Assembly (NCBI RefSeq): GCF_900104035.1
Contig: NZ_FNIT01000001.1
Span: 454,179-518,178 of the forward strand
Length of the DNA: 64,000 bases
Direction of reading: 5' to 3'
Source of the DNA: Aureimonas jatrophae
GTDB taxonomy: Bacteria; Pseudomonadota; Alphaproteobacteria; Rhizobiales; Rhizobiaceae
The notes under the pieces were generated by a model that saw only the letters and a program-made list of their open reading frames with translations, was not told the DNA's origin and did not search any database. How positions within the stretch are numbered: the first letter of the stretch is position 1; every line of letters starts with the position of its first letter. The position numbers were made by a program, and so were the translations under genes. Shown here one piece after another: positions 1 through 7,950 of this stretch.

Positions 1-581
1 GTGAGGCCCGGCCGGGCGCGCTTGTAGGTCGAGAAGCGGTGGGCGTAGCGGTGCGCTTCCTCGTCGACGATGGGCCGCGGGCCGACCAGGCTCATCTCGC
101 CGCGCAGGACGTTGAAGAGCTGGGGCAGCTCGTCGAGGCTGGTTTCGCGCAGGAAACGTCCAAGGCGCGTGACGCGCGGGTCGTTGCGCAGCTTGTGGTT
201 GGCCTCCCACTCGGCTCTGGCGGCGGGGTCGCGCTGGAGGAGTTCCTGCAGGAGCTCGGCCGAGTTGGTGGCCATGGAGCGGAACTTGTAGCACAGGAAG
301 TAGCGCCCGCCGAAGCCGATACGCCGGTGGCCGAACAGGACCGGGCCGGGGTCCGAGAGCTTCATGAGCGCCACGATCACCACCAGAAGCGGCGCCAGCG
401 CCAGAAGCGCACCCCCCGCCAGAACGACGTCGAGAACGCGCTTCGATACGCCCCCAACCGGGACGTCGTCGCGCGGCGCGATGTTCGCGGACTCGGTGGC
501 GTGATCCAAGGCGGGCAACTCGCCGACCCGAAGCTCGGCCACGCCAGAAGCGTTGCGCGACAGCGGCCTTGTCTCCGTCAT
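1..581 (-). CDS. Exopolysaccharide sugar transferase, ExoY-like (partial)
   Basis: Membrane-bound bacterial sugar transferase that would move a sugar-1-phosphate from a nucleotide sugar onto undecaprenyl phosphate, the first step of building an exopolysaccharide repeat unit. The visible ~193 residues hold a low-complexity N-terminus (1-45), one hydrophobic membrane helix (about 50-73), the KFRSM motif near residue 99 and the conserved block [21 protein letters not shown] near 150-170 that marks the family. The C-terminus lies beyond the left edge. I chose the ATG at 581 because its frame carries all the motifs; an ATG a few codons upstream is in another frame. A lone priming domain of this kind with a short tail matches ExoY or PssA-type enzymes rather than the long WbaP or CpsE type. 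The sugar cannot be told. Confidence 0.88.
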   Translation of the reverse strand, partial: MTETRPLSRNASGVAELRVGELPALDHATESANIAPRDDVPVGGVSKRVLDVVLAGGALLALAPLLVVIVALMKLSDPGPVLFGHRRIGFGGRYFLCYKFRSMATNSAELLQELLQRDPAARAEWEANHKLRNDPRVTRLGRFLRETSLDELPQLFNVLRGEMSLVGPRPIVDEEAHRYAHRFSTYKRARPGL

Positions 582-1226
582 GCGCTGCATCCTGCATAGG
601 TTAACTGATAGTTGAATCAGTCCTTACAACAGGACCCAACAAACCTCAATCGGCCTGCAGCGTGGCCGACTTTGGCGTTCTCATGCGATACAGAAGTAAA
701 AGCAAATAAAAATTTGAAAATCGATTTGGTCAGATATGATACCGATGACGGACCGCTTCCGGTGTTTGAGGGCAAGACAGAATGAATGTGGTTAACGTCG
801 TAATCTTCGTCCGAAAGACGACGTATAAATCGTTTCAATCCACCGATATCGGAAATAAGAGGACTACTGCCGCTAATAAAGAGAAGTGTAACGCGCTCCT
901 TCTGAGCACGACCATATAGGCTCGGTTGAAACGGTGCGTCGTGCGACGTGTCTCGGGTACCGAACTGCGGTCCTTTGCAGACGCGTCAAAGGCCGAGAGC
1001 GGCCTGAGCTTTGTGCACTGCAATACAACACGGCGCGGCGCGGTGCCTGAGCTGAGTGTGTACAGGTCGGCACAACAAACCGAAAGCATCGGTCGCCGCT
1101 GCGTCCCATTTGTGCGACGTCAGATGTGACGAGTGACATATTTCGTGATCGGTGACCGCACCCTCGCGATCCCGCGCACGGGCGCGCCGGCTGGAACCTG
1201 CGTGGCCCCCACCGATGGGCCGAACG
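582..1226. other. Intergenic region, no convincing gene
   Basis: About 645 bases between the sugar transferase start and the end of the left chemotaxis operon. Part of it (roughly 600-900) is clearly richer in A and T than the surroundings. Open frames on the minus strand at 617-838 and 835-1089 show no recognisable domain, no hydrophobic pattern and no good ribosome binding site, so I do not call them. The region should contain the promoter of the sugar transferase gene. Confidence 0.6.
601..615. promoter_or_regulatory. Possible CtrA half-consensus site upstream of the sugar transferase
   Basis: The sequence reads TTAA, seven bases, TTGA, one mismatch from the alphaproteobacterial CtrA consensus TTAA-N7-TTAA, and sits about 20 bases upstream of the sugar transferase start. 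CtrA is a known regulator of cell-cycle, motility and envelope genes in this class. One near-match could be chance. Confidence 0.25.
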
Positions 1227-1556
1227 TCAGAAGAAATCCACCGAACCGCTTTCCGCCGCCGTCGCCTCGCGGCCGCCCTTGAGACGGATCAACAGATCCG
1301 ACAGGCGGACCGCCTCGATCACGCCGGGCATCACGGCGTCCTCGGGGGCCAGCGGTGCCAGCCGATCCAGCAGTCGCGACAGCTCGTCCAGATGTTGGGC
1401 CAAAGCGTCGATCGACTGCGCGCGCGCCTGCATGGGTTCGTTGAGCTCGGGCAGGAGCGGCACGAGCTCGCCGATCGCCTCGGCGACCTGCGCCTGCGCG
1501 GCCAGTTCGGTGCCGATCCGTTGGAGAAGCACGCGAAGGTCGGGCGTATCGCTCAT
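1227..1556 (-). CDS. cheT: CheT-like small chemotaxis protein
   Basis: Small (109 residues), helical protein at the end of the left chemotaxis operon, in the position of cheT (formerly orf10) of the rhizobial che operon. It has a D-x-x-x-Q sequence, DALAQ at residues 50-54, which is the catalytic pattern of CheZ-type CheY phosphatases, where the Asp and Gln position water on the phospho-aspartate. It ends in GSVDFF, nearly the same tail as the neighbouring CheD (GAIEFF). From rhizobial work CheT is thought to act in signal termination and adaptation, with CheY1 and CheR as partners. Assignment rests on position, size and the D-x-x-x-Q motif, because sequence similarity could not be measured here. 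Confidence 0.7.
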   Translation of the reverse strand: MSDTPDLRVLLQRIGTELAAQAQVAEAIGELVPLLPELNEPMQARAQSIDALAQHLDELSRLLDRLAPLAPEDAVMPGVIEAVRLSDLLIRLKGGREATAAESGSVDFF

Positions 1557-1565
1557 GGAAAGCCT

Positions 1566-2087
1566 TCAGAAGAACTCGATGGCGCCGACATCGGGTGCGG
1601 GCGCGGTTGGGGGCGGGGGGGCGACCGGCGCGTCGAGGTAAAGCTGGCGAGCGCGACCGCCGACCGGCCAGAACTCGACCCGCCGTCCCACCGTGCCGCC
1701 GAGGCTCGTCGCCATCAGGGGGATGCGCTCGGTTTGAAGGAAGTGCTGGGCGAACGCGCCGTTGCGCCGACCGGTCTCGCCCCGGCCGCCCAGCGTCGCT
1801 GCGCCGCCGAAGAGCTTGGCGCGCAGGCGATCGCGCCGCGCGCCGCGCTCCAGGAGGCCGTTGATCAGCACTTCCATCAGGTAGGCGCCGTAACGCTCGG
1901 CCGCGCCCGCCTGCCGCGTCCCCTCGCCGCCGGGCAGCAGGAAGTGGCACATGCCGCCCGCGCCCGCCGCCGGGTCGAAGAAGCAGGCGGCCACGCACGA
2001 GCCGAGGACGGTCGTCAGGCAGAGATCCGGGTCATCCGAGACCCGCGTCTCGCCCTCGGCCACATGGAGGCGAACGATGCCCGGCAC
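1566..2087 (-). CDS. cheD: Chemoreceptor glutamine deamidase CheD
   Basis: Deamidates specific glutamines on methyl-accepting chemotaxis proteins, creating methylation sites, and takes part in adaptation. The family triad is visible: Cys31 in LGSCVAACF, His48 in GGMCHFLLP and Thr25 or 26 just before the cysteine. Length (173) is slightly above the usual ~160 because of a Pro/Ala-rich tail that ends in DVGAIEFF. The start is a GTG at 2087, since no ATG lies upstream in frame before the end of cheY2. It follows cheY2 by 11 bases. The aromatic C-terminus is unusual and resembles the tail of the next gene product. Confidence 0.92.
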   Translation of the reverse strand: MPGIVRLHVAEGETRVSDDPDLCLTTVLGSCVAACFFDPAAGAGGMCHFLLPGGEGTRQAGAAERYGAYLMEVLINGLLERGARRDRLRAKLFGGAATLGGRGETGRRNGAFAQHFLQTERIPLMATSLGGTVGRRVEFWPVGGRARQLYLDAPVAPPPPTAPAPDVGAIEFF

Positions 2088-2098
2088 GGCGGCTCGCG

Positions 2099-2491
2099 TC
2101 AGGGCAGGTTGCCGGTCACCGCCTGGATCGCCTTTTGAAGGGCGGCCGGCTGAACGGGCTTGGGCAGGTAGTTGTTGACGCCGAGCTTGACGGCCTGCTG
2201 CAGGACGGTGCGGTCGCCCGAGCCGGTCAGGAGGATGAAGGGCGTGATGCGGGTCGCGGGATAGGTGCGGATCGCCTGGAGAAGCTGCAGCCCGTTGAGC
2301 TTGGGCATGTTGTAGTCCGAGATGACGATATGGGCGGGGCTCGTCATCATCATCTTGAGCGCCTCCTCGCCGTCCTTGGCGAAGGGGATGTTCGCGAACC
2401 CGATCTGCTGCAGCGCCTCGCGCATCAGGAGGCGGCTCGTGGTCTGGTCATCCACGATCAGGATCTTGATGGTCTGCTTGGTCAAAGACAC
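2099..2491 (-). CDS. cheY2: Chemotaxis response regulator CheY2
   Basis: Single-domain response regulator of 130 residues. It carries the acidic pair in LIVDDQ, the phosphorylated Asp59 in ISDYNMP, the Thr of LLTGSG and the conserved Lys of LPKP. In rhizobial che operons CheY2, coded after cheB, is the main motor-binding regulator, and CheY1 acts as a phosphate sink. The open frame extends to 2641, but the N-terminal 50 residues are a poor-quality shadow of cheB. GTG at 2491 (or TTG at 2485) starts the protein right before its first strand and overlaps the cheB stop by ten bases, which suggests translational coupling. Confidence 0.93.
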   Translation of the reverse strand: MSLTKQTIKILIVDDQTTSRLLMREALQQIGFANIPFAKDGEEALKMMMTSPAHIVISDYNMPKLNGLQLLQAIRTYPATRITPFILLTGSGDRTVLQQAVKLGVNNYLPKPVQPAALQKAIQAVTGNLP

Positions 2492-3567
2492 GATGCGGGC
2501 TCCCGGGGGCTGGCATGGGTGCCGAACACGGCCTCGGCCATGAGGTCCAGCGGCATTTGATGGTCGACCGCTCCGATCTGGAAGGCGGCCTTGGGCATTC
2601 CGTAGACGAGGGACGAGGCTTCGTCCTGGCCTATTATCCACCCGCCGGCCTTACGAATCTCCAAAGCGCCGCGCGCGCCGTCGCTGCCCATGCCGGTGAG
2701 GATCAGGCCGAGCGCGCGCGCACCGAAGGCGCGGGCGGCGGAATGGAAAAGGACGTCGACCGAGGGGCGATGGCCGGACACGGGGTCGGCCGCGACAAGC
2801 GAGCAGGCGGGCTTGGCGCCTCCTTGCGCCAGAAGATGGCGCGCTCCGCCCGGCGCGATCAGGATCTCGCCCGGTCGCAGCGGCATCCCGTCCTCGGCCT
2901 CCGCCACGCGCACTGCGCAACTCTTGGCCAGACGCTGCGCGAAGCCGCGGCTGAAGCCGGCGGGCAGGTGCTGGACGACAAGGGTCGGGGGCGCATCCTC
3001 CGGCCACCCGCGCAGGAGCGCGGTCAAGGCCTCGATGCCGCCCGTCGAGGCGCCAATCGTGATGAGGTCGGGCCGCGCGCGAAGCGGAGCCTTGCGCGTG
3101 GGCGCGGGGGCCGGGCGCGGCTTGCCGAAGCGCCGGTTGGCGAGCGCCACGAGGACGTCGCGCGCCCGGGCGGCGAGGCGCACCGTTTCGGCCAGGCGCG
3201 CAAAGGCTTCGTCGCCTGCATGCCGCGGCTTCACCACGCAGTCGAACGCGCCGATCTCCAGCGCCTGGATCGCGGCGGTCGTGCCGGGTCCGGTTTGGTT
3301 CGACACCATCACGACCGGCGTCGGGCGCAGGCGCATCACCTTTTCCAGGAACTCGATGCCCTGCATGCCGGGCATCTCGACGTCGAGGGTCACGACATCC
3401 GGGTCGAGGCGCTTCATCGCCTCGCGCGCGTCGGCGGCGTTTTCCGCCTCGCCCACGACCTCGATCCCGCCGCCCTCGCGCAGCGAGCGCGCGATCAGAA
3501 GGCGCATGGTGGGACTGTCGTCCACCACCAGAACGCGCACGGGGGAGGGGGCATCAGGGGTGCTCAC
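2482..3567 (-). CDS. cheB: Chemotaxis methylesterase/response regulator CheB
   Basis: Removes methyl groups from, and can deamidate, chemoreceptors when phosphorylated by CheA. The N-terminal receiver (about 10-130) carries phospho-acceptor Asp62 in TLDVEMPG. A Pro/Arg linker leads to the methylesterase domain with its triad: Ser in GASTGG, His in QHLPAGF and Asp in GMGSDGA. 361 residues, full length. GTG start at 3567 overlaps the cheR stop (GTGA). Second cheB in the window: the other belongs to the divergent operon. Confidence 0.96.
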   Translation of the reverse strand: MSTPDAPSPVRVLVVDDSPTMRLLIARSLREGGGIEVVGEAENAADAREAMKRLDPDVVTLDVEMPGMQGIEFLEKVMRLRPTPVVMVSNQTGPGTTAAIQALEIGAFDCVVKPRHAGDEAFARLAETVRLAARARDVLVALANRRFGKPRPAPAPTRKAPLRARPDLITIGASTGGIEALTALLRGWPEDAPPTLVVQHLPAGFSRGFAQRLAKSCAVRVAEAEDGMPLRPGEILIAPGGARHLLAQGGAKPACSLVAADPVSGHRPSVDVLFHSAARAFGARALGLILTGMGSDGARGALEIRKAGGWIIGQDEASSLVYGMPKAAFQIGAVDHQMPLDLMAEAVFGTHASPREPASCL

Positions 3568-4430
3568 GCGAGCCTCCGGTAGGTGGTGGTGGCGAGGTGG
3601 GCGAGCCGCTCGGCGGCGGCACCCGTGACGCGCTCGGAATGGCCGGCATAAAGCCAGCCGTCGGGATGGATCTGGTCGGCCATGCGCAGCCAGACGGCCT
3701 CGCGCACGCCTTGGTCGAAGTAGATCGCGACATTGCGGAAGAACACGACGTCGAACAGGCCGCGCATCGGCCAGGGAGCCAGAAGGTTGAGCTCGCGAAA
3801 CCGGATCAGAGCGCGCAGCTCCGGGCGCGCTTCGAGGAGGCCTTCGGGCGCGGGCTGGAAGAAGCGCGCGCGGTCGCAGGCCGCGACATCGGCGAACGCC
3901 GTCTCGTCGTAGCGGCCGTGCGAGGCGGCGCGCAGAACGTTGCGATCGATGTCGGTCGCCAGGATGCGGATATCGAGCGCGGACGCGTCGGGAACGGTGC
4001 GCAGGAGCGACATCGCCGCGGAATAGGTTTCCTGGCCCGTCGAGCAGCCTGCGCTCCAGATCCGCACCCGCCCGCCCGCCCGTGCGCGTTGCGCCAGCTC
4101 CGGTAGAACCTCCGTCTCGAAATGCCGGAAATGATGCGGCTCGCGGAAGAAGAACGTGTAGTTCGTGGTGAGCGCCTCGACCATGCGGCGCAACTCCTCG
4201 GCGCCGGCAGGCGACGACACGAGGTCGCCGTAGCGCTCGAAGCTGCCCGCACCCGTCTCCGCCACGCGTCGCACGAGGCGCGAGAACACCAGCGACAGCT
4301 TCGTGTCCGGCAGATGGATGCCCGCTTCGCGCCGCACGATTCCCGCGATCCGCCGAAAGGCGTCCACCGAAAGCGCGGGGTCCTCGGCGAGGACCCCCGT
4401 TCTGCGCGAAGGGGCCGCCGCCGCGTTCAT
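3564..4430 (-). CDS. cheR: Chemoreceptor methyltransferase CheR
   Basis: S-adenosylmethionine-dependent glutamate methyltransferase of chemoreceptors. The N-terminal helical domain is followed by the Rossmann domain with the SAM loop SAGCSTGQE and the motif [11 protein letters not shown], in which the usual Cys before RN is Phe. 288 residues, standard length. The beta-subdomain of this family binds the C-terminal xWxxF peptide of receptors, and the receptor of this operon ends in GWEEF. ATG start overlaps the cheW stop (ATGA). Confidence 0.95.
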   Translation of the reverse strand: MNAAAAPSRRTGVLAEDPALSVDAFRRIAGIVRREAGIHLPDTKLSLVFSRLVRRVAETGAGSFERYGDLVSSPAGAEELRRMVEALTTNYTFFFREPHHFRHFETEVLPELAQRARAGGRVRIWSAGCSTGQETYSAAMSLLRTVPDASALDIRILATDIDRNVLRAASHGRYDETAFADVAACDRARFFQPAPEGLLEARPELRALIRFRELNLLAPWPMRGLFDVVFFRNVAIYFDQGVREAVWLRMADQIHPDGWLYAGHSERVTGAAAERLAHLATTTYRRLA

Positions 4431-4891
4431 GCCGTGCGCAGGCGCTCGGGCAGCATGCGCTCGGGCATGATGCGCGCGATCATGCGGTCCTCGATCGCCA
4501 CCACGCTCGACACGAAGGCCTTGGCGGAGTCCTGGGCGAGGTCCGGAGCGCTCTGGAGAAGGTCGGGGGTCACCGACAGGATGTCGGACACCGAGTCCAC
4601 CAGGAGACCGAAGACCTGGTCCTCGGCCGCCACCACCACGATCACGTGACGCGGCGTCGGCGGCTCGACCGGCAGGCCGAGGCGCGCGGCGAGATTGACC
4701 ACCGGCAGGACGGTGCCGCGCAGGTTGATCACGCCGAGGATGTAGTGCGGGGCGTGGGGCAGGGTGGTCGCGGGCGACCAGCCGCGGATCTCGCGCACCG
4801 CCCGGATATCGACGCAGAATTCCTGCGGGCCCACCCGGAAGGCGACCATCTCGGTGCCGCCGCTGACCGACTTGCGAAGCGTCTGGGACAT
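4427..4891 (-). CDS. cheW: Chemotaxis coupling protein CheW
   Basis: Adaptor that links receptors to CheA. 154 residues form a single CheW (SH3-like) domain with the typical strand [11 protein letters not shown] and the block [23 protein letters not shown]. The open frame begins at 4969, but the extra 26 residues are a shadow of the cheA end; ATG at 4891 begins the recognisable protein, four bases after the cheA stop. Confidence 0.95.
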   Translation of the reverse strand: MSQTLRKSVSGGTEMVAFRVGPQEFCVDIRAVREIRGWSPATTLPHAPHYILGVINLRGTVLPVVNLAARLGLPVEPPTPRHVIVVVAAEDQVFGLLVDSVSDILSVTPDLLQSAPDLAQDSAKAFVSSVVAIEDRMIARIMPERMLPERLRTA

Positions 4892-4895
4892 GGGG

Positions 4896-7118
4896 TTACT
4901 CCGCCGCCACCTGGTCGAGGCCGAAGATGAAACTGTCGAGGGACTTGTCGCCGGCGAGCGCGTCGACATCGAGGATCAGGGCGACGCGGCCCTCGCCCGA
5001 GATCGTGGCCGCCGAGATGCCGGTGACCGGCCGGTAGTTCCGCTCTAGGCTCTTGATAACGACCTGCCGCTGGCCGCGGATCTCGTCGACCTGAAGCGCG
5101 ACGCGCCGGTTGTTGTCGCATTCCACGAGGATCGCGACGCCCTGCAGCGGGTCGGCGGGCGTTTCGCGGTAGCCGAGGCGCGTGCCGACGTCGATGAGCG
5201 GCACGATCGAGCCGCGCACGTTCACGGTGCGCCCCTGGCCGAGCGTCTGGAGGTCGGCGCCTTGCGGCCGGAACGTGAAGACGATGGCGCCGAGCGGCAC
5301 CACCAGCGTCTCGTTCTCGACGCGTACGATCATGCCCTCGAGCACCGCCAGCGTGAGGGGCAGGCTCATGGTGAAGGTCGAGCCGAGGCCGGGGCGCGAG
5401 GTAATCACCAGCCGCCCGCCGAGCGCCTCGATCGACTGCTTGACGACGTCCATGCCGACGCCCCGGCCCGAAATGGCCGAGACGGTGGAGGCCGTCGAGA
5501 AGCCCGGCAGCATGACGAGCTGATCGATCTCCTCGTCCGACAGCATCGCGTCGGCCGAGATCAGGCCCTTGTCGACCGCGATCTGGCGCACCTTCGGCCG
5601 GTTGATGCCGGCGCCGTCGTCGGCGATCTCGATGATGATGCGACCCGAGCGATGGGCGGCCGAGAGCGTGACGGTCCCTTCCGCCGGCTTGCCCTTGGCG
5701 AGGCGGTCCTCGGGCTTTTCCAGCCCGTGGTCGATCGCGTTGCGGATCATGTGGGTGAGGGGATCCGACAGGCGCTCCACCACGGTCTTATCGACCTCGG
5801 TGTTCTCGCCCTGCGTGACGAAGTTCACCCGCTTGCCCGTGGCCGACGCCGTTTCGCGCACGAGGCGCGGCATACGCTGGAACACCGACTTCACGGGCTG
5901 GGCGCGCACTGCCATGACCGAGTCCTGCAGCGTGCGCGTCAGGCGGTCGAGCTCCTCGATCGAGCCGGCGATCTCGGAGCCGGTGGGAAGCTCGGCCTCC
6001 TCGATGCGCTGGGCGAGCATGGTCTGGGTGGTGACGAGCTCGCCTACGAGGTCGATCAGCTTGTCGACGCGCGTGAGCTCGACGCGGATCACCACGCCCG
6101 GCGCCTCGCCCCCGCCCTTGGGCTCGCCGCTCTCGTCCTTGGCGGGTTTGGCGGCGGCAGCGGGCTTGGGCTCGGCGGCGACCACGGGCTCGGGCCGCGT
6201 TTCAGCCGTTGCCGGCGCGTCCGGCTCGGACGCGATCTCGCTCTGGAGCCGCGCCAGGAGATCGGCAACCGCGAGACCCCCGACGTCCGGCTCGGCGGCA
6301 TCGGCGCGTGGCGTGATCTCCAGCTCGCAGTCCCATTCCGCGAACTCGAAGACCTCGCGCACGGCGCTTTCGGCGATCCCCTCGCCGTCGAGCGAGATCG
6401 CGAAGGAGAGGTAGCTGTCCTCGGGGTCGATCGCGTCGAGCGTGGGCACGCGGCTCGTGTCGCAGGCAACGCTCATCTCGCCCAGCGCACCGAGCTGGCG
6501 CAGGATCACCGCCGCCTCGTTGGCCTTGGCGTAGAGTTCGCGGCGGGGCGTGAACGCGATCTGGAACAGCGGGCCGTCGGTGGGCAGGGCGGCGGGTTCG
6601 CCGAACGCCGGCATCGCGCCGTCGCCGCCCAGCATCGCGCCCCAGTCCACCGCGACCGGCGTGAACTCGAAGTCGGCGAGACTGGCCCCGCCGTCCTCGT
6701 CGTCGCCTTCCGCCGCCCCGTGCGCCTCGCGCGGGCCGCCGATGAGCGTTTCCAGCTCGTTGATCAACTCGGCCGAGCGCGCCTCGTCGGCGGCCTCTCC
6801 GTCGCGGCCGGCGGCCACGAGGTCGCGCAGGTGATCGGCCGAGCGCAGCATCACGGCCATCACCGCGTCGCCGGCCTCGAGCCGGTGCGAGCGCACCTCG
6901 TCCAGCACCGTCTCGAAGACGTGGGCGAAGCGCACGAGGTGATGAAGGTCGAAGGCGCCGGCGCCGCCCTTGATGGAGTGCACCGCGCGGAAGACGCGGT
7001 TCACCGTGTCGTCGTCGGTCTCGCCGCCGCTCATGGCGTTGAGGCCGTCCTCCAGCTCCTGCAGCTGGTCGTCGCATTCCTGGAAGAAGACGACCCGGAT
7101 CTCGTCGAGAGCGCTCAT
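4896..7118 (-). CDS. cheA: Chemotaxis sensor histidine kinase CheA
   Basis: Central kinase of the left pathway: autophosphorylates on histidine and passes phosphate to CheY1, CheY2 and CheB. 740 residues. The P1 Hpt domain has phospho-acceptor His47 in [11 protein letters not shown]2-like response-regulator-binding region lies near 165-265, then an Ala/Pro/Glu-rich linker, the P3 dimerisation helices, P4 ATPase (N-box [11 protein letters not shown]1 IADDGAGI, G2 GRGVGMDVV) and a C-terminal CheW-like P5. ATG at 7118 begins directly with P1; the upstream open frame to 7640 is an artefact of overlapping genes. It follows cheY1 by eight bases. Confidence 0.96.
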   Translation of the reverse strand: MSALDEIRVVFFQECDDQLQELEDGLNAMSGGETDDDTVNRVFRAVHSIKGGAGAFDLHHLVRFAHVFETVLDEVRSHRLEAGDAVMAVMLRSADHLRDLVAAGRDGEAADEARSAELINELETLIGGPREAHGAAEGDDEDGGASLADFEFTPVAVDWGAMLGGDGAMPAFGEPAALPTDGPLFQIAFTPRRELYAKANEAAVILRQLGALGEMSVACDTSRVPTLDAIDPEDSYLSFAISLDGEGIAESAVREVFEFAEWDCELEITPRADAAEPDVGGLAVADLLARLQSEIASEPDAPATAETRPEPVVAAEPKPAAAAKPAKDESGEPKGGGEAPGVVIRVELTRVDKLIDLVGELVTTQTMLAQRIEEAELPTGSEIAGSIEELDRLTRTLQDSVMAVRAQPVKSVFQRMPRLVRETASATGKRVNFVTQGENTEVDKTVVERLSDPLTHMIRNAIDHGLEKPEDRLAKGKPAEGTVTLSAAHRSGRIIIEIADDGAGINRPKVRQIAVDKGLISADAMLSDEEIDQLVMLPGFSTASTVSAISGRGVGMDVVKQSIEALGGRLVITSRPGLGSTFTMSLPLTLAVLEGMIVRVENETLVVPLGAIVFTFRPQGADLQTLGQGRTVNVRGSIVPLIDVGTRLGYRETPADPLQGVAILVECDNNRRVALQVDEIRGQRQVVIKSLERNYRPVTGISAATISGEGRVALILDVDALAGDKSLDSFIFGLDQVAAE

Positions 7119-7126
7119 GACGAACC

Positions 7127-7492
7127 TCAGGCCGCGACGCGGTTGATCGCCGAGACGAGGCGCTCGGGATCGAAGGGCTTCACGATCCAGCCGGTGGCGC
7201 CGGCGCGGCGCGCGCGGTCCTTCTTGGCCGGATCGGACTCGGTGGTGAGCACGATGATCGGGATGGCGCGGCGCGCCCCGTCGGCGCGCACCGCCTCGAT
7301 GAACTCGAGCCCGTTCATGCGCGGCATGTTGATGTCGGTGATGATGACGTCGGGCTCGGAGGCGCCCAGCACCTCGAGGCCGTGCACGCCATCCTCGGCC
7401 TGGATCACCGTGAAGCCCGCCTTGTCGAGCGCCGAGCGGAGCAGTTCGCGCATGGTGCGCGAGTCGTCGATGGTGAGAATCGTCTTCGTCAT
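7127..7492 (-). CDS. cheY1: Chemotaxis response regulator CheY1
   Basis: Single-domain receiver of 121 residues with the acidic pair at 9-10, phospho-acceptor Asp53 (ITDINMP), the TTES threonine and the KPF lysine all present. In rhizobial che operons this position, just before cheA, holds CheY1, which drains phosphate back from CheA and so shortens the signal. ATG start overlaps the stop of the STAS gene (ATGA), so the two are probably translationally coupled, in line with the proposed CheS-CheA-CheY1 partnership. Confidence 0.93.
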   Translation of the reverse strand: MTKTILTIDDSRTMRELLRSALDKAGFTVIQAEDGVHGLEVLGASEPDVIITDINMPRMNGLEFIEAVRADGARRAIPIIVLTTESDPAKKDRARRAGATGWIVKPFDPERLVSAINRVAA

Positions 7493-7950
7493 CACGCGGC
7501 GTCCACGAGGAAGGGGTCGGCGATCCCGAACAGGGCGAGGTCGCGGCGGAAGGCGTCGGAGGCTCCCTGGAGCCGGATCGGCACGCGGTCGGCGCTGAAC
7601 GTCCGGCCTGCCGACAGGAGAAGCTGCAGGCACTGGCCACCCAGGCGCTTCACCTCGCCCGCCTCGACCCGAAGCGGCCTGCCGCGGTGGGCAAGAAGCG
7701 CGGCATGGAGGGGGGCGGTCGCGGTGATGTCGAGGACCGGCGCGAGGACCAGGACCGTCTCGTTCTCGCCGGGCGCTTCGTCATCCGCCGCCTCGGGCAG
7801 CGTGGCGAGGAGGGGAGGGGTCTCGACCACGTGCTCCTCTTGCGCCTCCTCCTCGTTCGAGGCGGCCGCCTCGAACGAGGCCATCATCGCGAGGATCTCG
7901 GGCGGAAGCGTTAGCTCGGGCAGATCGTCGGTGCGGGTCGTGTCGGACAT
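7492..7950 (-). CDS. cheS: STAS-domain chemotaxis protein, CheS-like
   Basis: 152-residue protein with an acidic, Glu-rich N-terminus (about 15-60) and a C-terminal STAS (MlaB/anti-anti-sigma-like) domain, seen in VLVLAPVLDITATAPLHAA and the later DAFRRDLALFGI. It sits between the receptor gene and cheY1, the position of cheS (cheX, orf2) in rhizobial che operons. CheS of that family binds CheA and speeds CheY1 dephosphorylation. ATG at 7950 overlaps the receptor stop; the long upstream extension in the same frame is a shadow of the receptor gene. Identity as CheS is by position and domain. Confidence 0.8.
   Translation of the reverse strand: MSDTTRTDDLPELTLPPEILAMMASFEAAASNEEEAQEEHVVETPPLLATLPEAADDEAPGENETVLVLAPVLDITATAPLHAALLAHRGRPLRVEAGEVKRLGGQCLQLLLSAGRTFSADRVPIRLQGASDAFRRDLALFGIADPFLVDAA

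Noticed and set aside
617-1089. Two minus-strand small open frames between exoY-like gene and cheT
   Set aside because: No domain, no ribosome binding site, composition typical of non-coding DNA.
5262-7598. 778-codon open frame on the plus strand opposite cheA
   Set aside because: Antisense shadow in GC-rich DNA; composition is His/Arg/Gly-rich without domain, while the minus strand encodes a perfect CheA.
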